In this document: positions 16,427-27,191 of the stretch, piece by piece
Layout of the letters: every line of letters begins with the position of its first letter
Numbering within the stretch: position 1 is the stretch's first letter
Assembly (NCBI RefSeq): GCF_001685355.1
Contig: NZ_CP016438.1
Location: 8,432,001-8,496,000 of the forward strand
DNA from: Streptomyces lincolnensis
GTDB taxonomy: Bacteria; Actinomycetota; Actinomycetes; Streptomycetales; Streptomycetaceae
Reading direction: 5' to 3'
DNA: 64,000 nt
Position numbers and translations under genes: made by a program
The notes under the pieces: generated by a model
The model's input: only the letters and a program-made list of their open reading frames with translations
Database searches by the model: none
Told to the model about the DNA's origin: nothing

Positions 16427-18220
16427 GTGCGACGGCAAGGGGCCGCACTGCTGTGGCGTGCCGCGCTCGCGGTCGCCCTCGTGTGCGGCATCGGTCTGCT
16501 GCCCTGGCTGACCCGCACCGACCCCGCCCTCACCGTCCTGAAGGCGCGGTCGGCCGACCGCGACCCCACGCCCGAGGTGCTGGCCGACATCCGCGGCCAA
16601 CTCGGTCTGGATCAGGGGCCGGTGAAACTCCTCGGACAGTGGCTCGGCGGACTGTGGCACGGGGACGCCGGGCGGTCCTGGCTCTCCGGCACCGAGGTCA
16701 CCCCCGCGGTGCTCCAGGCCCTCGGGGTGTCCCTGCTGCTGATGGCGGTGGCCCTGATGGTCGCCGCCCTCACCGCCATCCTGGTCTGCGCCCGCACCCT
16801 CTGGCTCGGCGCGCACCGGCGCCTGCACGGACGCCGCGCGGGGGGCGGCGGCTCGGCGGTCCTGGCCGCACTGCCCGAGTTCCTCACCGCCTCCGTCCTT
16901 GCCACCGTCGTCGGCGTGCAGCTGGGCTGGCTGCCCGCCCTCGGCTGGTACGGGCCCCAGTGGACGGTCCTGCCCGCGCTCGCCCTCGGCCTGCCCGCCG
17001 GTGCCGTCCTGGGCCGGCTCCTGGACGACCTGCTGCCCGGCGCGTTCGCCGAGCCGTGGGCGCTGGCCGCCGACGCCCGCGGACTGCCCGGCCGGCGCGT
17101 CGCCCGCCAGGCGGTCCGCCGCTGCCTGCCCGGACTGCTGCCCAACCTCGGCCTGTTCGTCGTCGGCCTGACCGGCGGATCCGTCGCCGTGGAGCAGATC
17201 TTCGACATCCCCGGCCTCGGCCGCACCACCCTCCAGGCCGCCCTCGCCCAGGACCTGCCCGTCCTCCAGGCCGGCACCCTCGCCCTCCTGCTGCTCGCCG
17301 CCACGGCCGCCGGACTGGCCGCCCTCGCCACCCACCGCCTCACCGGCCCCGCCCTGCGCGACGGAGCACTGTCCTCCCTGCACCGCCCGACACCCCCGGC
17401 CCGCCGGACCCTGCCGCTCGTGTACGGCGCGCTGCTCGTCGCCGTCGTCGCGCTCGGCCTGCCCCGCGACCCGCTCGCCCTGGACACCACCGCACGCCTC
17501 CAAGCCCCCTCCGGTGCCCACCCGTTCGGCACCGACGCGCTCGGCCGGGACGTCCTCGCCCGGGTCTCCCACGGCGCCCTCGACACCCTGCTGCTCGCTG
17601 CCGCGATCAGTGCCGCCGCCCTGCTCACCGGCCTCCTGCTAGGGCTGCTGCCCCAGGTCTCCGGGCCGCTCGTCGACACCGTCAACGCCGTACCGCCCGT
17701 CCTCCTCGCCCTGCTGGTCACCGCCGTCGCGGGCAGCGGAACCGCCACCCCCGCGTTCGCCGTGGGAGCCGTCGCCTGGGCGCCCCTCGCGGCGCACACC
17801 GCCGCGCTCCTGCGCCAGGAACGCGCCGCACTCCACCTCACCGCCACCCGCGGACTCGGCGCGAGCCGCCCCTACCTCCTGCGGCACGAACTCCTGCCCG
17901 CCGTGCTGCCGCCCGTGACCCGACACGCCCTGCTGCGCCTGCCCGGCATCGCGCTCGCTCTCGCCTCGCTGGCCTTCCTCGGCCTCGGCGCCCAGCCGCC
18001 CTCCCCGGAGTGGGGCCTCCTCCTCGCCGAGAACCAGCCCTACGCCGAACGCGCCCCCTGGGCCGTCCTCGCCCCCGCCGCCGTCCTCGCCCTGCTCGGG
18101 GCGTTCGCGGTGAGCGCGGCGGGCGGGGTGCGGTGGCGCGGGCGGCGGACTCGACCTCGTATCCCCTTGACCGCGGCGGAACCGCCGTCCCGAACACCGG
18201 AATTGGTGGGAGCCCGATGA
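16427..18220 (+). CDS. Fused DppB-DppC-type ABC permease
   Basis: 597 aa from GTG 16427, 2 nt after the lipoprotein stop. The N-terminal half (about 1-330) resembles DppB: a short first membrane helix, a GDAGRSWLSG periplasmic region and a PNLGLFVVGLTGGSVAVEQIF strand-helix with the DIPGLGR signature. The C-terminal half (about 331-597) resembles DppC with HPFGTDALGRDVLARVSHGA near residue 364 and the coupling-loop region GLGASRPYLLRHELLPAVL. The two subunits are normally separate proteins. I find no frameshift or stop between them, so the fusion is real in this sequence. ATP-hydrolysing partners must come from elsewhere. Confidence 0.85.
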   Translation: MRRQGAALLWRAALAVALVCGIGLLPWLTRTDPALTVLKARSADRDPTPEVLADIRGQLGLDQGPVKLLGQWLGGLWHGDAGRSWLSGTEVTPAVLQALGVSLLLMAVALMVAALTAILVCARTLWLGAHRRLHGRRAGGGGSAVLAALPEFLTASVLATVVGVQLGWLPALGWYGPQWTVLPALALGLPAGAVLGRLLDDLLPGAFAEPWALAADARGLPGRRVARQAVRRCLPGLLPNLGLFVVGLTGGSVAVEQIFDIPGLGRTTLQAALAQDLPVLQAGTLALLLLAATAAGLAALATHRLTGPALRDGALSSLHRPTPPARRTLPLVYGALLVAVVALGLPRDPLALDTTARLQAPSGAHPFGTDALGRDVLARVSHGALDTLLLAAAISAAALLTGLLLGLLPQVSGPLVDTVNAVPPVLLALLVTAVAGSGTATPAFAVGAVAWAPLAAHTAALLRQERAALHLTATRGLGASRPYLLRHELLPAVLPPVTRHALLRLPGIALALASLAFLGLGAQPPSPEWGLLLAENQPYAERAPWAVLAPAAVLALLGAFAVSAAGGVRWRGRRTRPRIPLTAAEPPSRTPELVGAR

Positions 18221-19461
18221 CCGCCCCGACGACCGCCCCGACGAACGCCCTGACGGCAGGCCCGCGCCAGGTGTCCGGGCGCCACCGTCTGTCGCCCCTG
18301 CTGCGACTGCTGATCCTGACCCAACTCGCCTTCAACATCGGCTTCTTCGCCGTGCTGCCGTTCCTGTCCGCACATCTGGGGCAGGCCGTGGGGATGGCGG
18401 GCTGGCTGGTCGGGTTCGTGCTCGGGCTGCGGACCTTCAGCCAGCAGGGGCTGTTCGTGGTCGGCGGGGCGCTCGCCGACCGGTACGGCATCCGGCCGGT
18501 CGTCCTCGCCGGATGCGTGCTGCGGATCGGCGGCTTCGCCTGGCTCGGGTACGCCGCGCAGACCTGGTCGGTGATCTGCGCCGTCCTGCTGATCGGGTTC
18601 GCGGCCGCGCTGTTCTCGCCCGCCGTGGAGTCCGAGGTCGCCCGCCAGGCGATCGTCCACGAAGAACACGGCGGCTCCCGCACCCGCGTGCTCGCGCTGT
18701 TCACCGTCGCCGGACAGGCCGGAGCCTTCGTCGGACCGCTCATCGGCGCGCTGCTGCTGTCGGTGGACTTCCGCACGGTGTGCCTGGCCGGGGCCGGGAT
18801 CTTCGTGCTCGTCCTCGCCGGGCACGCCTGGCTGCTGCCGCAGCACATACCCGGCCGGGAGCGCGTCCACCTGCGCGGCGGGATGGGGCCGCTGCTGCGC
18901 AACCGGCGGTTCCTGGCGCTGTGCTGCGCCTACGGTGCCTATCTGCTCGCCTACAACCAGCTCTATCTCGCGCTGCCCGCCGAGGTGGAGCGCGCGGCGG
19001 GCTCGCAAGCCCCGCTGGCCTGGCTGTTCGCGCTGTCGTCGCTGCTGGTGGTGACTGCCCAGCTGCCCCTCACCCGCTGGGTGGGGGACCGGCTCGACCT
19101 GCGCCGGTCGATGGTGACAGGACTGCTGCTCATCGCGGCCGGGTTCGCCGTCGTGGCCGTGGCCCGGCCCGCCGGCTGGACCGGCACGCGGGGACTGCTG
19201 CCCGCGGCCGGCTTCGTCGTCCTGCTGACCCTCGGCCAGATGCTGGTGGCCCCCGTGGCCCGCGCCTGGGTGCCCGACCTCGCCGAGGAGGGCCGTCTCG
19301 GCCTCTATACGGGGGCGCTGTCCTCGGTGTCCGGACTGATCGTCCTGGTGGGCAGTTCGGCCAGCGGCATCCTGCTGGACAGCGGGTTGCCGGCCGCGGT
19401 GCCGTGGCTGGTGCTGGCCGCCGTACCGGCCGCCGCCGTCGCGCTGCTGCCGCGTCGGTAA
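18217..19461 (+). CDS. MFS transporter
   Basis: 414 aa, about 12 hydrophobic segments. The cytoplasmic loop 2-3 signature appears as GGALADRYGIRPVV, and a second related loop occurs as RWVGDRLDLRRS near residue 290. The architecture resembles MdtH/drug-efflux-type antiporters. It begins by ATGA overlap with the fused permease, so import (ABC) and export (MFS) functions are encoded together, an arrangement also seen in metallophore systems such as staphylopine. Substrate unknown. Confidence 0.85.
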   Translation: MTAPTTAPTNALTAGPRQVSGRHRLSPLLRLLILTQLAFNIGFFAVLPFLSAHLGQAVGMAGWLVGFVLGLRTFSQQGLFVVGGALADRYGIRPVVLAGCVLRIGGFAWLGYAAQTWSVICAVLLIGFAAALFSPAVESEVARQAIVHEEHGGSRTRVLALFTVAGQAGAFVGPLIGALLLSVDFRTVCLAGAGIFVLVLAGHAWLLPQHIPGRERVHLRGGMGPLLRNRRFLALCCAYGAYLLAYNQLYLALPAEVERAAGSQAPLAWLFALSSLLVVTAQLPLTRWVGDRLDLRRSMVTGLLLIAAGFAVVAVARPAGWTGTRGLLPAAGFVVLLTLGQMLVAPVARAWVPDLAEEGRLGLYTGALSSVSGLIVLVGSSASGILLDSGLPAAVPWLVLAAVPAAAVALLPRR

Positions 19462-19471
19462 AGTCCACGGC

Positions 19472-19918
19472 ATGGAGACCCAGGACGTCCGTGTGGAGCC
19501 TGCCGGGTCGGCGGACCAGGAACTGGTCGACGCCTTCGCCCGGATGCTGCCGCAGCTGTCGTCGACCGCCGCGCGGCTCGACCTCGCCGCGGTCGAGCGG
19601 ATCCTGTCGTGCGACGCGAACACCGTGCTCGTCGCCCGCGCGGACGACCGGATCGTCGGCACCCTGACCCTCGTGATGTTCCCCGTCCCGTCCGGGCTGC
19701 GGGCCCGTATCGAGGACGTGGTCGTCGATCACGCGGCCCGCGGTCACGGAGTCGCCGGGCTGCTCACCCACGAGGCCCTGCGGCTGGCCCGGGAGGCCGG
19801 GGCCCGCACCGTCGACCTCACCTCCCGCCCGGACCGGGCGGCGGCGAACCGGGTGTACGAGCGGCTGGGCTTCCGGCAGAGGGAGTCGACCGTGTACCGG
19901 GTGCCGCTCAAGGGCTGA
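19472..19918 (+). CDS. GNAT-family N-acetyltransferase
   Basis: 148 aa, ATG 10 nt after the MFS stop. Motif A is IEDVVVDHAARGHGVAGLL (acetyl-CoA pyrophosphate loop RGHGVAG) and the C-terminal strand-helix is ANRVYERLGFRQRES, typical of RimI/PA4534-like GNATs. It is the last gene of the transporter operon and ends 13 nt from the convergent phosphatidyltransferase gene. Target unknown; an acetylated metallophore or drug is one idea. Confidence 0.82.
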   Translation: METQDVRVEPAGSADQELVDAFARMLPQLSSTAARLDLAAVERILSCDANTVLVARADDRIVGTLTLVMFPVPSGLRARIEDVVVDHAARGHGVAGLLTHEALRLAREAGARTVDLTSRPDRAAANRVYERLGFRQRESTVYRVPLKG

Positions 19919-19931
19919 AGCCCACCGGCTC

Positions 19932-20705
19932 TCAGGACGCCGGGACCGGCTCCGCCACCAGCTCCAGCATCTCCGTCACGACGGCCCGCTCGGCCCGGTG
20001 CGTCCGCCACAGCCACAGCACGTCCCGGCCGAACGACCAGACCAGCGTGGCCAGGGCGACGGCGACGACGGCGAAGGTCGCCGCGTACGGCAGCAGACCC
20101 GACGCGGCCAGGAGCAGCAGCACCCCCTGGAGCGCGGCGACCGTCTTGCGGGCCGTGCTCGGCGGCAGTGGAGCGTTCAGCCACGTCCACGCCCGGGCCG
20201 CGGCGACGAAGCCGTAGCGCATGGCGCCGATCAGCAGGACCCACGGACCCAGCGACATCGACATGTACACGCTGAGCACCAGGATCAGGAACGCGTCGAC
20301 CTCCATGTCGAAACGCGCGCCCAGCGGGGTCGAGGTGCCCGTGGCGCGGGCGACCTTGCCGTCCACGCCGTCCAGGATCAGCGCCACCGCCGTCAGACCG
20401 ACGAACAGCGTCACCGGCGGCGAGCTCTCGAAGGAGTCGGCGACCAGCGCGGTCACCGCGCCGACCAGGGTCGCCCGGCCGAGCGTCACCCGGTTGGCGG
20501 GCCCGAAGGACCGCGGCCGGGTGCGGTGCAGCGCCCGGGAGAGCACCGCCCAGGTGGCGATGGCGAAGGCGAGGCCGGTCAGCCAGCCCGCCGGCCCCAT
20601 GCCGATCGCCGTTCCGAGCAGGGCCAGCAACAGGATCTGGAGGCCCGCTCCCACCGCGGTCTCCTGCTGGACCAGCCTTGCCTCGTACGTGTTGTTCAGG
20701 GCCAC
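19932..20705 (-). CDS. CDP-alcohol phosphatidyltransferase family membrane protein
   Basis: 257 aa from GTG 20705, with GGAGGA 9 nt upstream. The full active-site motif D(x2)DG(x2)AR(x8)G(x3)D(x3)D is present (LDGVDGKVARATG then GARFDMEVD), so it should bind Mg and transfer a phospho-alcohol from a CDP-linked donor. About six to seven hydrophobic helices place it in the membrane; a charged C-terminal tail carries RTHRAERAVVTEMLEL. Family members make phosphatidylglycerol, phosphatidylinositol phosphate or other phospholipids. It is divergent from the MDR gene with a 108-bp gap and probably belongs to the pterin/pyrimidine cluster, as a lipid-headgroup enzyme. Confidence 0.85.
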   Translation of the reverse strand: MALNNTYEARLVQQETAVGAGLQILLLALLGTAIGMGPAGWLTGLAFAIATWAVLSRALHRTRPRSFGPANRVTLGRATLVGAVTALVADSFESSPPVTLFVGLTAVALILDGVDGKVARATGTSTPLGARFDMEVDAFLILVLSVYMSMSLGPWVLLIGAMRYGFVAAARAWTWLNAPLPPSTARKTVAALQGVLLLLAASGLLPYAATFAVVAVALATLVWSFGRDVLWLWRTHRAERAVVTEMLELVAEPVPAS

Positions 20706-20813
20706 CGCACATTCCTCCGGCCAGGTGACAGAGTCGATCAAGGCCGCGTACTGTGCGCGACCTGTGCACACCTCGGTACGTGAACAGCTTCCCGATCGTT
20801 CAGGAGGATGCCG

Positions 20814-21797
20814 ATGAAGCGCACCGGACGCGCGTTCTGGCTCAGCTCTCCGGGCCAGGGCGAGATACGCCACGTGGCCCTGCCCGACCCCGCCGAGGAC
20901 GAGGTGGTGGTCCGTTCGCTCTGCTCGGGGGTCAGCCGGGGCACGGAGACACTCGTGTTCCGCGGCGGGGTCCCCGAGAGCCAGTACGCGGCCATGCGGG
21001 CGCCCTTCCAGGAGGGTGATTTCCCGGGCCCGGTGAAGTACGGCTACCTCAGCGTCGGTGAGGTGGAGGAGGGGCCCGCGGCGCTCGTCGGCCGTACGGT
21101 CTTCTGCCTCTATCCGCATCAGACGCGCTACGTCGTCCCGGCGAGCGCGGTGACCGTCCTGCCGCCGGACGTGCCCGCCGAGCGGGCGATCCTCGCCGGC
21201 ACCGTCGAGACCGCCGTGAACGCCCTGTGGGACGCGGCGCCCCTGGTGGGGGACCGGATCGCGGTGGTGGGCGGCGGCATGGTCGGCAGTTCGGTGGCCG
21301 CGCTGCTGGCCCGCTTCCCCGGCGTCCGCGTCCAGTTGGTCGACGCCGACCCCGCCCGCGCCGAGACCGCCGCGGCCCTCGGGGTCGACTTCGCCTCCCC
21401 CGCCGACGCCCGCGGCGACTGCGACCTCGTCGTCCACGCGAGCGCCACCGAGCAGGGACTCGCCCGCTCCCTCGAACTCCTCACGGCCGAGGGCACGGTC
21501 CTCGAACTGAGCTGGTACGGCGACCGGAAGGTGAGCCTCCCGCTCGGCGAGGCCTTCCACTCCCGACGGCTCGTCATCCGCAGCAGCCAGGTCGGCACCG
21601 TCTCCCCGGCCCGCCGCTCCAACCGCTCCTACGCCGACCGGCTCGCCCTCGCGCTCGACCTCCTCGCCGATCCGTCACTCGACGCGCTCATCACAGGGGA
21701 AAGCACGTTCGAGGAACTGCCGGAGGTGATGCCGAAACTGACCTCTGGGGAGATTCCGGCCCTGTGTCATCTCGTGAGGTACGACAAGAGCGCCTGA
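20814..21797 (+). CDS. MDR-family dehydrogenase (zinc-type)
   Basis: 327 aa from ATG 20814 (AGGAGG 6 nt upstream; the ATG at 20808 abuts the site). The GroES-like domain contains [15 protein letters not shown], the variant seen in bacteriochlorophyllide BchC-like members of the medium-chain dehydrogenase family, and the Rossmann domain has [16 protein letters not shown] then [15 protein letters not shown]. Structural-zinc cysteines are missing. It probably oxidises or reduces an alcohol with NAD(P). First gene of the run leading into the PTPS homologue, 116 nt before it. Confidence 0.82.
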   Translation: MKRTGRAFWLSSPGQGEIRHVALPDPAEDEVVVRSLCSGVSRGTETLVFRGGVPESQYAAMRAPFQEGDFPGPVKYGYLSVGEVEEGPAALVGRTVFCLYPHQTRYVVPASAVTVLPPDVPAERAILAGTVETAVNALWDAAPLVGDRIAVVGGGMVGSSVAALLARFPGVRVQLVDADPARAETAAALGVDFASPADARGDCDLVVHASATEQGLARSLELLTAEGTVLELSWYGDRKVSLPLGEAFHSRRLVIRSSQVGTVSPARRSNRSYADRLALALDLLADPSLDALITGESTFEELPEVMPKLTSGEIPALCHLVRYDKSA

Positions 21798-21802
21798 CCT
21801 GA

Positions 21803-23534
<1,732 letters not shown>

Positions 23535-23538
<4 letters not shown>

Positions 23539-24611
23539 GGGAGACGGCGATGACTCAGCGGACGGGACGGATCCCGGCACAGCCCGGGCCCAGGGAGGCG
23601 GTGGAGCCGGTGCTCACGAATGCGGGGTCGGGCGGGGGTGCCGAGGCGGTCCCGGGGCAGGCCGGAGGGTCCTTCCTCAACCAGGCCGTCGGGACGGCCG
23701 ACGCCGTCATCGCCGGGGCCGGGCCCGTCGTCCGCCTCGGTGAGCGGCCCACGGTGAAGCTGCGGGACGCGGGCCCCGACGACCCGCCGCGCTACGCCCC
23801 CGAGTGGCTGGAGCTGCGCGAGGGCCCCGACGCCGCGGCACGGGCGCACGACCTGCTCGACCCGCTGCGCATCCGGCTCGCCAACCTGCCGGGCAAGGCC
23901 GGGTTCGTCATCCACGACCTGGGCTGCGGCACGGGCTCGATGGGCCGCTGGCTGGCCTCCCGGATCGACGGCGCCCAGCACTGGATCCTGCACGACCGCG
24001 ACCCCTACCTGCTGCACTTCGCCGCGGTGGCCTCCCCGCGCTCCGCGGCCGACGGCAGCCGCGTCACGGTCGAGACCCGGCGCGGCGACGTCGGCCGGCT
24101 CACCCCGGACGCCCTCGCCGGCGCCTCGCTGGTGACGGCCTCCGCGCTGCTCGACGTGCTCACCCGCGAGGAGATCGACACCCTCGCCGCGGCCTGCACC
24201 GGGGCCGGCTGCCCGGCGCTGCTGACGCTCTCCGTCGCCGGCCGCGTCGAACTCACCCCGTCCCACCCGATGGACGAGGAGATCGCCGAGGCCTTCAACG
24301 CCCACCAGCGGCGCGACGGACTGCTCGGCCCCGACGCGGTCACCGCGGCGTGCGAGGCGTTCTCCGAACGCGGCGCGACGGTACGGCTGCACCCGAGCCC
24401 CTGGCGGCTCGGCCCCGCCGAGTCCGAGCTGACGGCCCAGTGGCTGCGCGGCTGGGTCGGCGCGGCCGTCGAGGAGCGGCCCGAGCTGAAGGAGCGTGCG
24501 GAACCGTATCTGCGCGAGCGCCTCGAAGCCTGCGCGGCGGGGGAGTTGCGCGTCCTGGTCCACCACACCGACCTCCTCGCCCTGTCCCGTCCGACGGGCG
24601 GAGGGTCATGA
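23535..24611 (+). CDS. Class I SAM-dependent methyltransferase
   Basis: 358 aa from ATG 23535 (ATGA overlap with the glycosyltransferase; ATG 23550, with GGGAG 7 nt upstream, would give 353 aa). The first ~75 residues are low-complexity and probably disordered. The SAM domain starts near residue 115: IHDLGCGTGSMGRWLA (motif I), ILHDRDP (motif II acidic loop) and SALLDVLTREE (motif IV/V region). No membrane segment. The substrate may be a sugar, the glycosylated product of the preceding enzyme, or a pterin-type ring; none is shown. Confidence 0.85.
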
Positions 24612-26521
24612 GCGTGGAGACGGTCCGGGTACGGGCGGCCCGGCCCGGCGCCGGTACCGCGGCGCGACAGCGGATCGGGACGACCACGTCCCGCGCCAGG
24701 AAGAGCCAGCCCCGCGCGCGAAGCGCCGACGGGGCCGGGGCGACCGCCCCGTGGCGGGACACGACCGTCCGGGCGGCCGCACGACGTGCCGAGCGGCATC
24801 GAGCGGCCAGGGCGATCGCCCTCCCGGCCGTCAGGACCGCCCAACCGGACGAGCCGAGCACCGGGGCGCTCGGACAGGGCGACGGGGGCGCGGCGGCCGC
24901 TCCGGCGGTCGGCCGGGCCGGTCGGCCGGGTGAGTCGCGTGACGCCGGCCGCCTGCTCGCGGCGTCGCGCGAGAAGACCGCCGAGGCGGACGGGCCGCGC
25001 GGTCGGCAGATCGACGCCGACGCGGTGATCGCCTCAGCGTGCGAGCCGGACGCCGAGGCGGGTGAGCCGTCGGCCGAGGTGGACGCACGGCGGAACGCGT
25101 CGGCGCGAGGGCGTGTGGAACCGGTCGTGTTCGCGGTTCCCGTGGCGGAACTCGTGCCTGCGGCCGGGCCGTTCGCGGATCGGGCCGAGGCGATCGCCGC
25201 GCGGGCGGAACTGCTCGCCGCACGGAGCGCCTCGCACACCCACACCGGTGGGCCGCGCGGCGGTGCGGCCGTCTCCCCGGAGCGGATCGGTGTGATCGTG
25301 ACGGGGACACGGGCCGACGCCGGTCCGAAGACGTCCGCCGCGTCCCCGTGGCGCACCGCGCTGCGCGGACTGCTCGCCGTGGTGAACTCCCGTGCCGTCC
25401 GCACCCACTTCGGCACCGTCGCGGGTGCCGTCATCCTCGCCGTACTGCTGTGGCGCCTCGGCACCGGCGTGTTCGTGGACGGACTGCGGCGGATCGACGG
25501 GGCGACGCTCCTTGTGGCCCTCGGGATCGGCCTTGTCACCACCGTGTTCAGCGCCTGGCGCTGGGCGCTGGTGGCCCGCGGCCTGGGCATCCGGCTGCCG
25601 CTCGCACCCGCCGTCGCCGACTACTACCGCGCGCTGTTCCTCAACGCGGCGCTGCCCGGCGGCGTCCTCGGCGACGTCCACCGCGCGGTCCGGCACGGGC
25701 AGAGCACCGGCGACCTCGGACGCGGTGTCCGCTCCGTCGTCCTGGAACGGGCCGCGGGACAGCTCGTGCTGGCCGGCGTCGGCGTGACGGTCCTGCTGAC
25801 GCTGCCGTCGCCCGTACGGGCCGACGCGCGCAGCCTCGCCCCGCTCGTCGCCCTCTCGGCCCTGGGCGCGCTCGCGGTCGTCGTGGCCCTCCGCATGAAC
25901 CGGCCGCCCTCGCGCCGCGGACGGGCGCTGCGCGCCACACTCGCCGAGGCCCGCGAGGGGCTGCTGTCCCGCCGTAACCGGACCGGCGTCGCCGTGTCCT
26001 CGACGGTCGTCCTCGCCGGCCACCTCGGCATGTTCGTCGTCGCCGCCCGGGTCACCGGCTCCGCCGCCTCCGTCGCCGTCCTGCTGCCCCTCGCGGTGCT
26101 CGCCCTGCTCGCCATGAGCCTGCCGCTCAACGTCGGCGGCTGGGGCCCACGCGAGGGCGTCACCGCCTGGGCGTTCGGCGCCGCGGGCCTCGGCGCGAGC
26201 AACGGCCTCGCGGTCGCGGTGGTGTACGGCGTGCTCAGCTTCGTGGCCGCCCTGCCGGGGGCCGCCGTGCTGGTCGCCCGCTGGTACACAGGCCTGCGCG
26301 GGGCGAAGGCCGGGGCCCGGACCGCCGTGACGGATCCGGAGCCCGGCCGGGCACCGGCGGACGACGACTACCCGCGCTCGGCTTCCCCGGCGCTCTCCGG
26401 CGCCGCCGAAGTGAGGATCGAGAAATACGTCGCGAAGGAATCGGCGAGGCTCGCCAGCAGTTCCTTCCCTTTTTCCGCGGACCCCAGGGAAGGACGGCCG
26501 ATGACGCCCGAATCGGTATAG
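24608..26521 (+). CDS. Flippase-like membrane protein (lysylphosphatidylglycerol-synthase TM domain), long disordered N-terminus
   Basis: 637 aa, ATG overlapping the methyltransferase stop. Residues 1-260 are a Pro/Arg/Ala-rich, low-complexity extension without recognisable domain. From about residue 270 it is membrane-embedded with eight or so helices and family signatures YYRALFLNAALPGGVLGDVHRA and LPLNVGGWGPREGVTAWAF, as in UPF0104/AglD-like flippase proteins and the MprF membrane domain. The catalytic MprF aminoacyl-transferase domain is missing. The last 51 codons overlap the 3' end of the convergent creatininase-like gene by 154 bp, so the true C-terminus is uncertain. Probably translocates or anchors the cluster's lipid-linked product. 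Confidence 0.82.
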   Translation: MSVETVRVRAARPGAGTAARQRIGTTTSRARKSQPRARSADGAGATAPWRDTTVRAAARRAERHRAARAIALPAVRTAQPDEPSTGALGQGDGGAAAAPAVGRAGRPGESRDAGRLLAASREKTAEADGPRGRQIDADAVIASACEPDAEAGEPSAEVDARRNASARGRVEPVVFAVPVAELVPAAGPFADRAEAIAARAELLAARSASHTHTGGPRGGAAVSPERIGVIVTGTRADAGPKTSAASPWRTALRGLLAVVNSRAVRTHFGTVAGAVILAVLLWRLGTGVFVDGLRRIDGATLLVALGIGLVTTVFSAWRWALVARGLGIRLPLAPAVADYYRALFLNAALPGGVLGDVHRAVRHGQSTGDLGRGVRSVVLERAAGQLVLAGVGVTVLLTLPSPVRADARSLAPLVALSALGALAVVVALRMNRPPSRRGRALRATLAEAREGLLSRRNRTGVAVSSTVVLAGHLGMFVVAARVTGSAASVAVLLPLAVLALLAMSLPLNVGGWGPREGVTAWAFGAAGLGASNGLAVAVVYGVLSFVAALPGAAVLVARWYTGLRGAKAGARTAVTDPEPGRAPADDDYPRSASPALSGAAEVRIEKYVAKESARLASSSFPFSADPREGRPMTPESV

Positions 26522-27153
26522 GCGGACATCCCGACGGACAACAGATGACGGCGGTCGTCCGCGATGAAATCGGCCGACTCGTAACCGGGCCGGACCATTT
26601 CGGGATGGGCGTGCAGAAGGATGGAGGTCTCGATTTCCCCCGCGTGCATGTCGGTGAGCAGCGAGGTCGCCACCCCGGCCCGCTCCCGCGCCGCCTCCCA
26701 GTCCTCCGGGGCCGGGAACAGAGCCATCCGCTCACCGCGCGCGGACGACTCCTGAACGGCGTTGCCCAGGACGTAGTTCCCGCCGTGTCCGTTGACCAGC
26801 ACCAGGGCCTCGACGCCCGAGCGGCGCAGTGACGCCGCTATGTCCCGTACCACCGCGTGAAGGGTCACGGAGGAGATGCTGACGGTTCCCGGCCAGGCCG
26901 CGTGCTCGTGCGAGCAGGCGATGGTCACCGGCGGAAGGAGATGCACCGGGTACGCGCCGGCGATCTCCCGGGCGATGGCGCAGGCGACCAGCGTGTCGGT
27001 CGCCAACGGCAGGTACCGACCGTGCTGTTCGAAGCTGCCGACCGGAAGAACGGCCACCTGGGATGAGACGCCCGCGCCTCGTGTCCGTACGTCTTCGGTA
27101 GTGTCCGCCGGCACCAGACCGTACGCCGCCGACCGTATTCCCGAACCACTCAT
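26368..27153 (-). CDS. Creatininase-family amidohydrolase (ArfB-like)
   Basis: 261 aa, soluble. Family metal-binding motifs are all visible: LPVGSFEQHGRYLPLATDT, a HGGN-type NGHGGNYV, and DMHAGEIETS. Members include creatinine amidohydrolase, mycofactocin MftE and archaeal ArfB, which deformylates the pyrimidine FAPy. Because the divergent neighbour is a GTP cyclohydrolase II with the FAPy-producing substitution (27192), a formamide hydrolase acting on that product is the best inference. The ATG faces the GTP cyclohydrolase start with only 38 bp between, so the two likely share a short promoter. Its 3' end overlaps the flippase gene. Confidence 0.85.
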   Translation of the reverse strand: MSGSGIRSAAYGLVPADTTEDVRTRGAGVSSQVAVLPVGSFEQHGRYLPLATDTLVACAIAREIAGAYPVHLLPPVTIACSHEHAAWPGTVSISSVTLHAVVRDIAASLRRSGVEALVLVNGHGGNYVLGNAVQESSARGERMALFPAPEDWEAARERAGVATSLLTDMHAGEIETSILLHAHPEMVRPGYESADFIADDRRHLLSVGMSAYTDSGVIGRPSLGSAEKGKELLASLADSFATYFSILTSAAPESAGEAERG

Positions 27154-27191
27154 CTTTTCACGGCCTTTCGTCTCTGCTTAGGAAACAGATC

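Noticed and set aside
16354..18216. Plus-strand upstream extension of the MFS gene frame to 16354.
   Set aside because: Runs out of frame through the permease gene as Arg/Pro-rich text; the ATGA start at 18217 and family alignment fit better.
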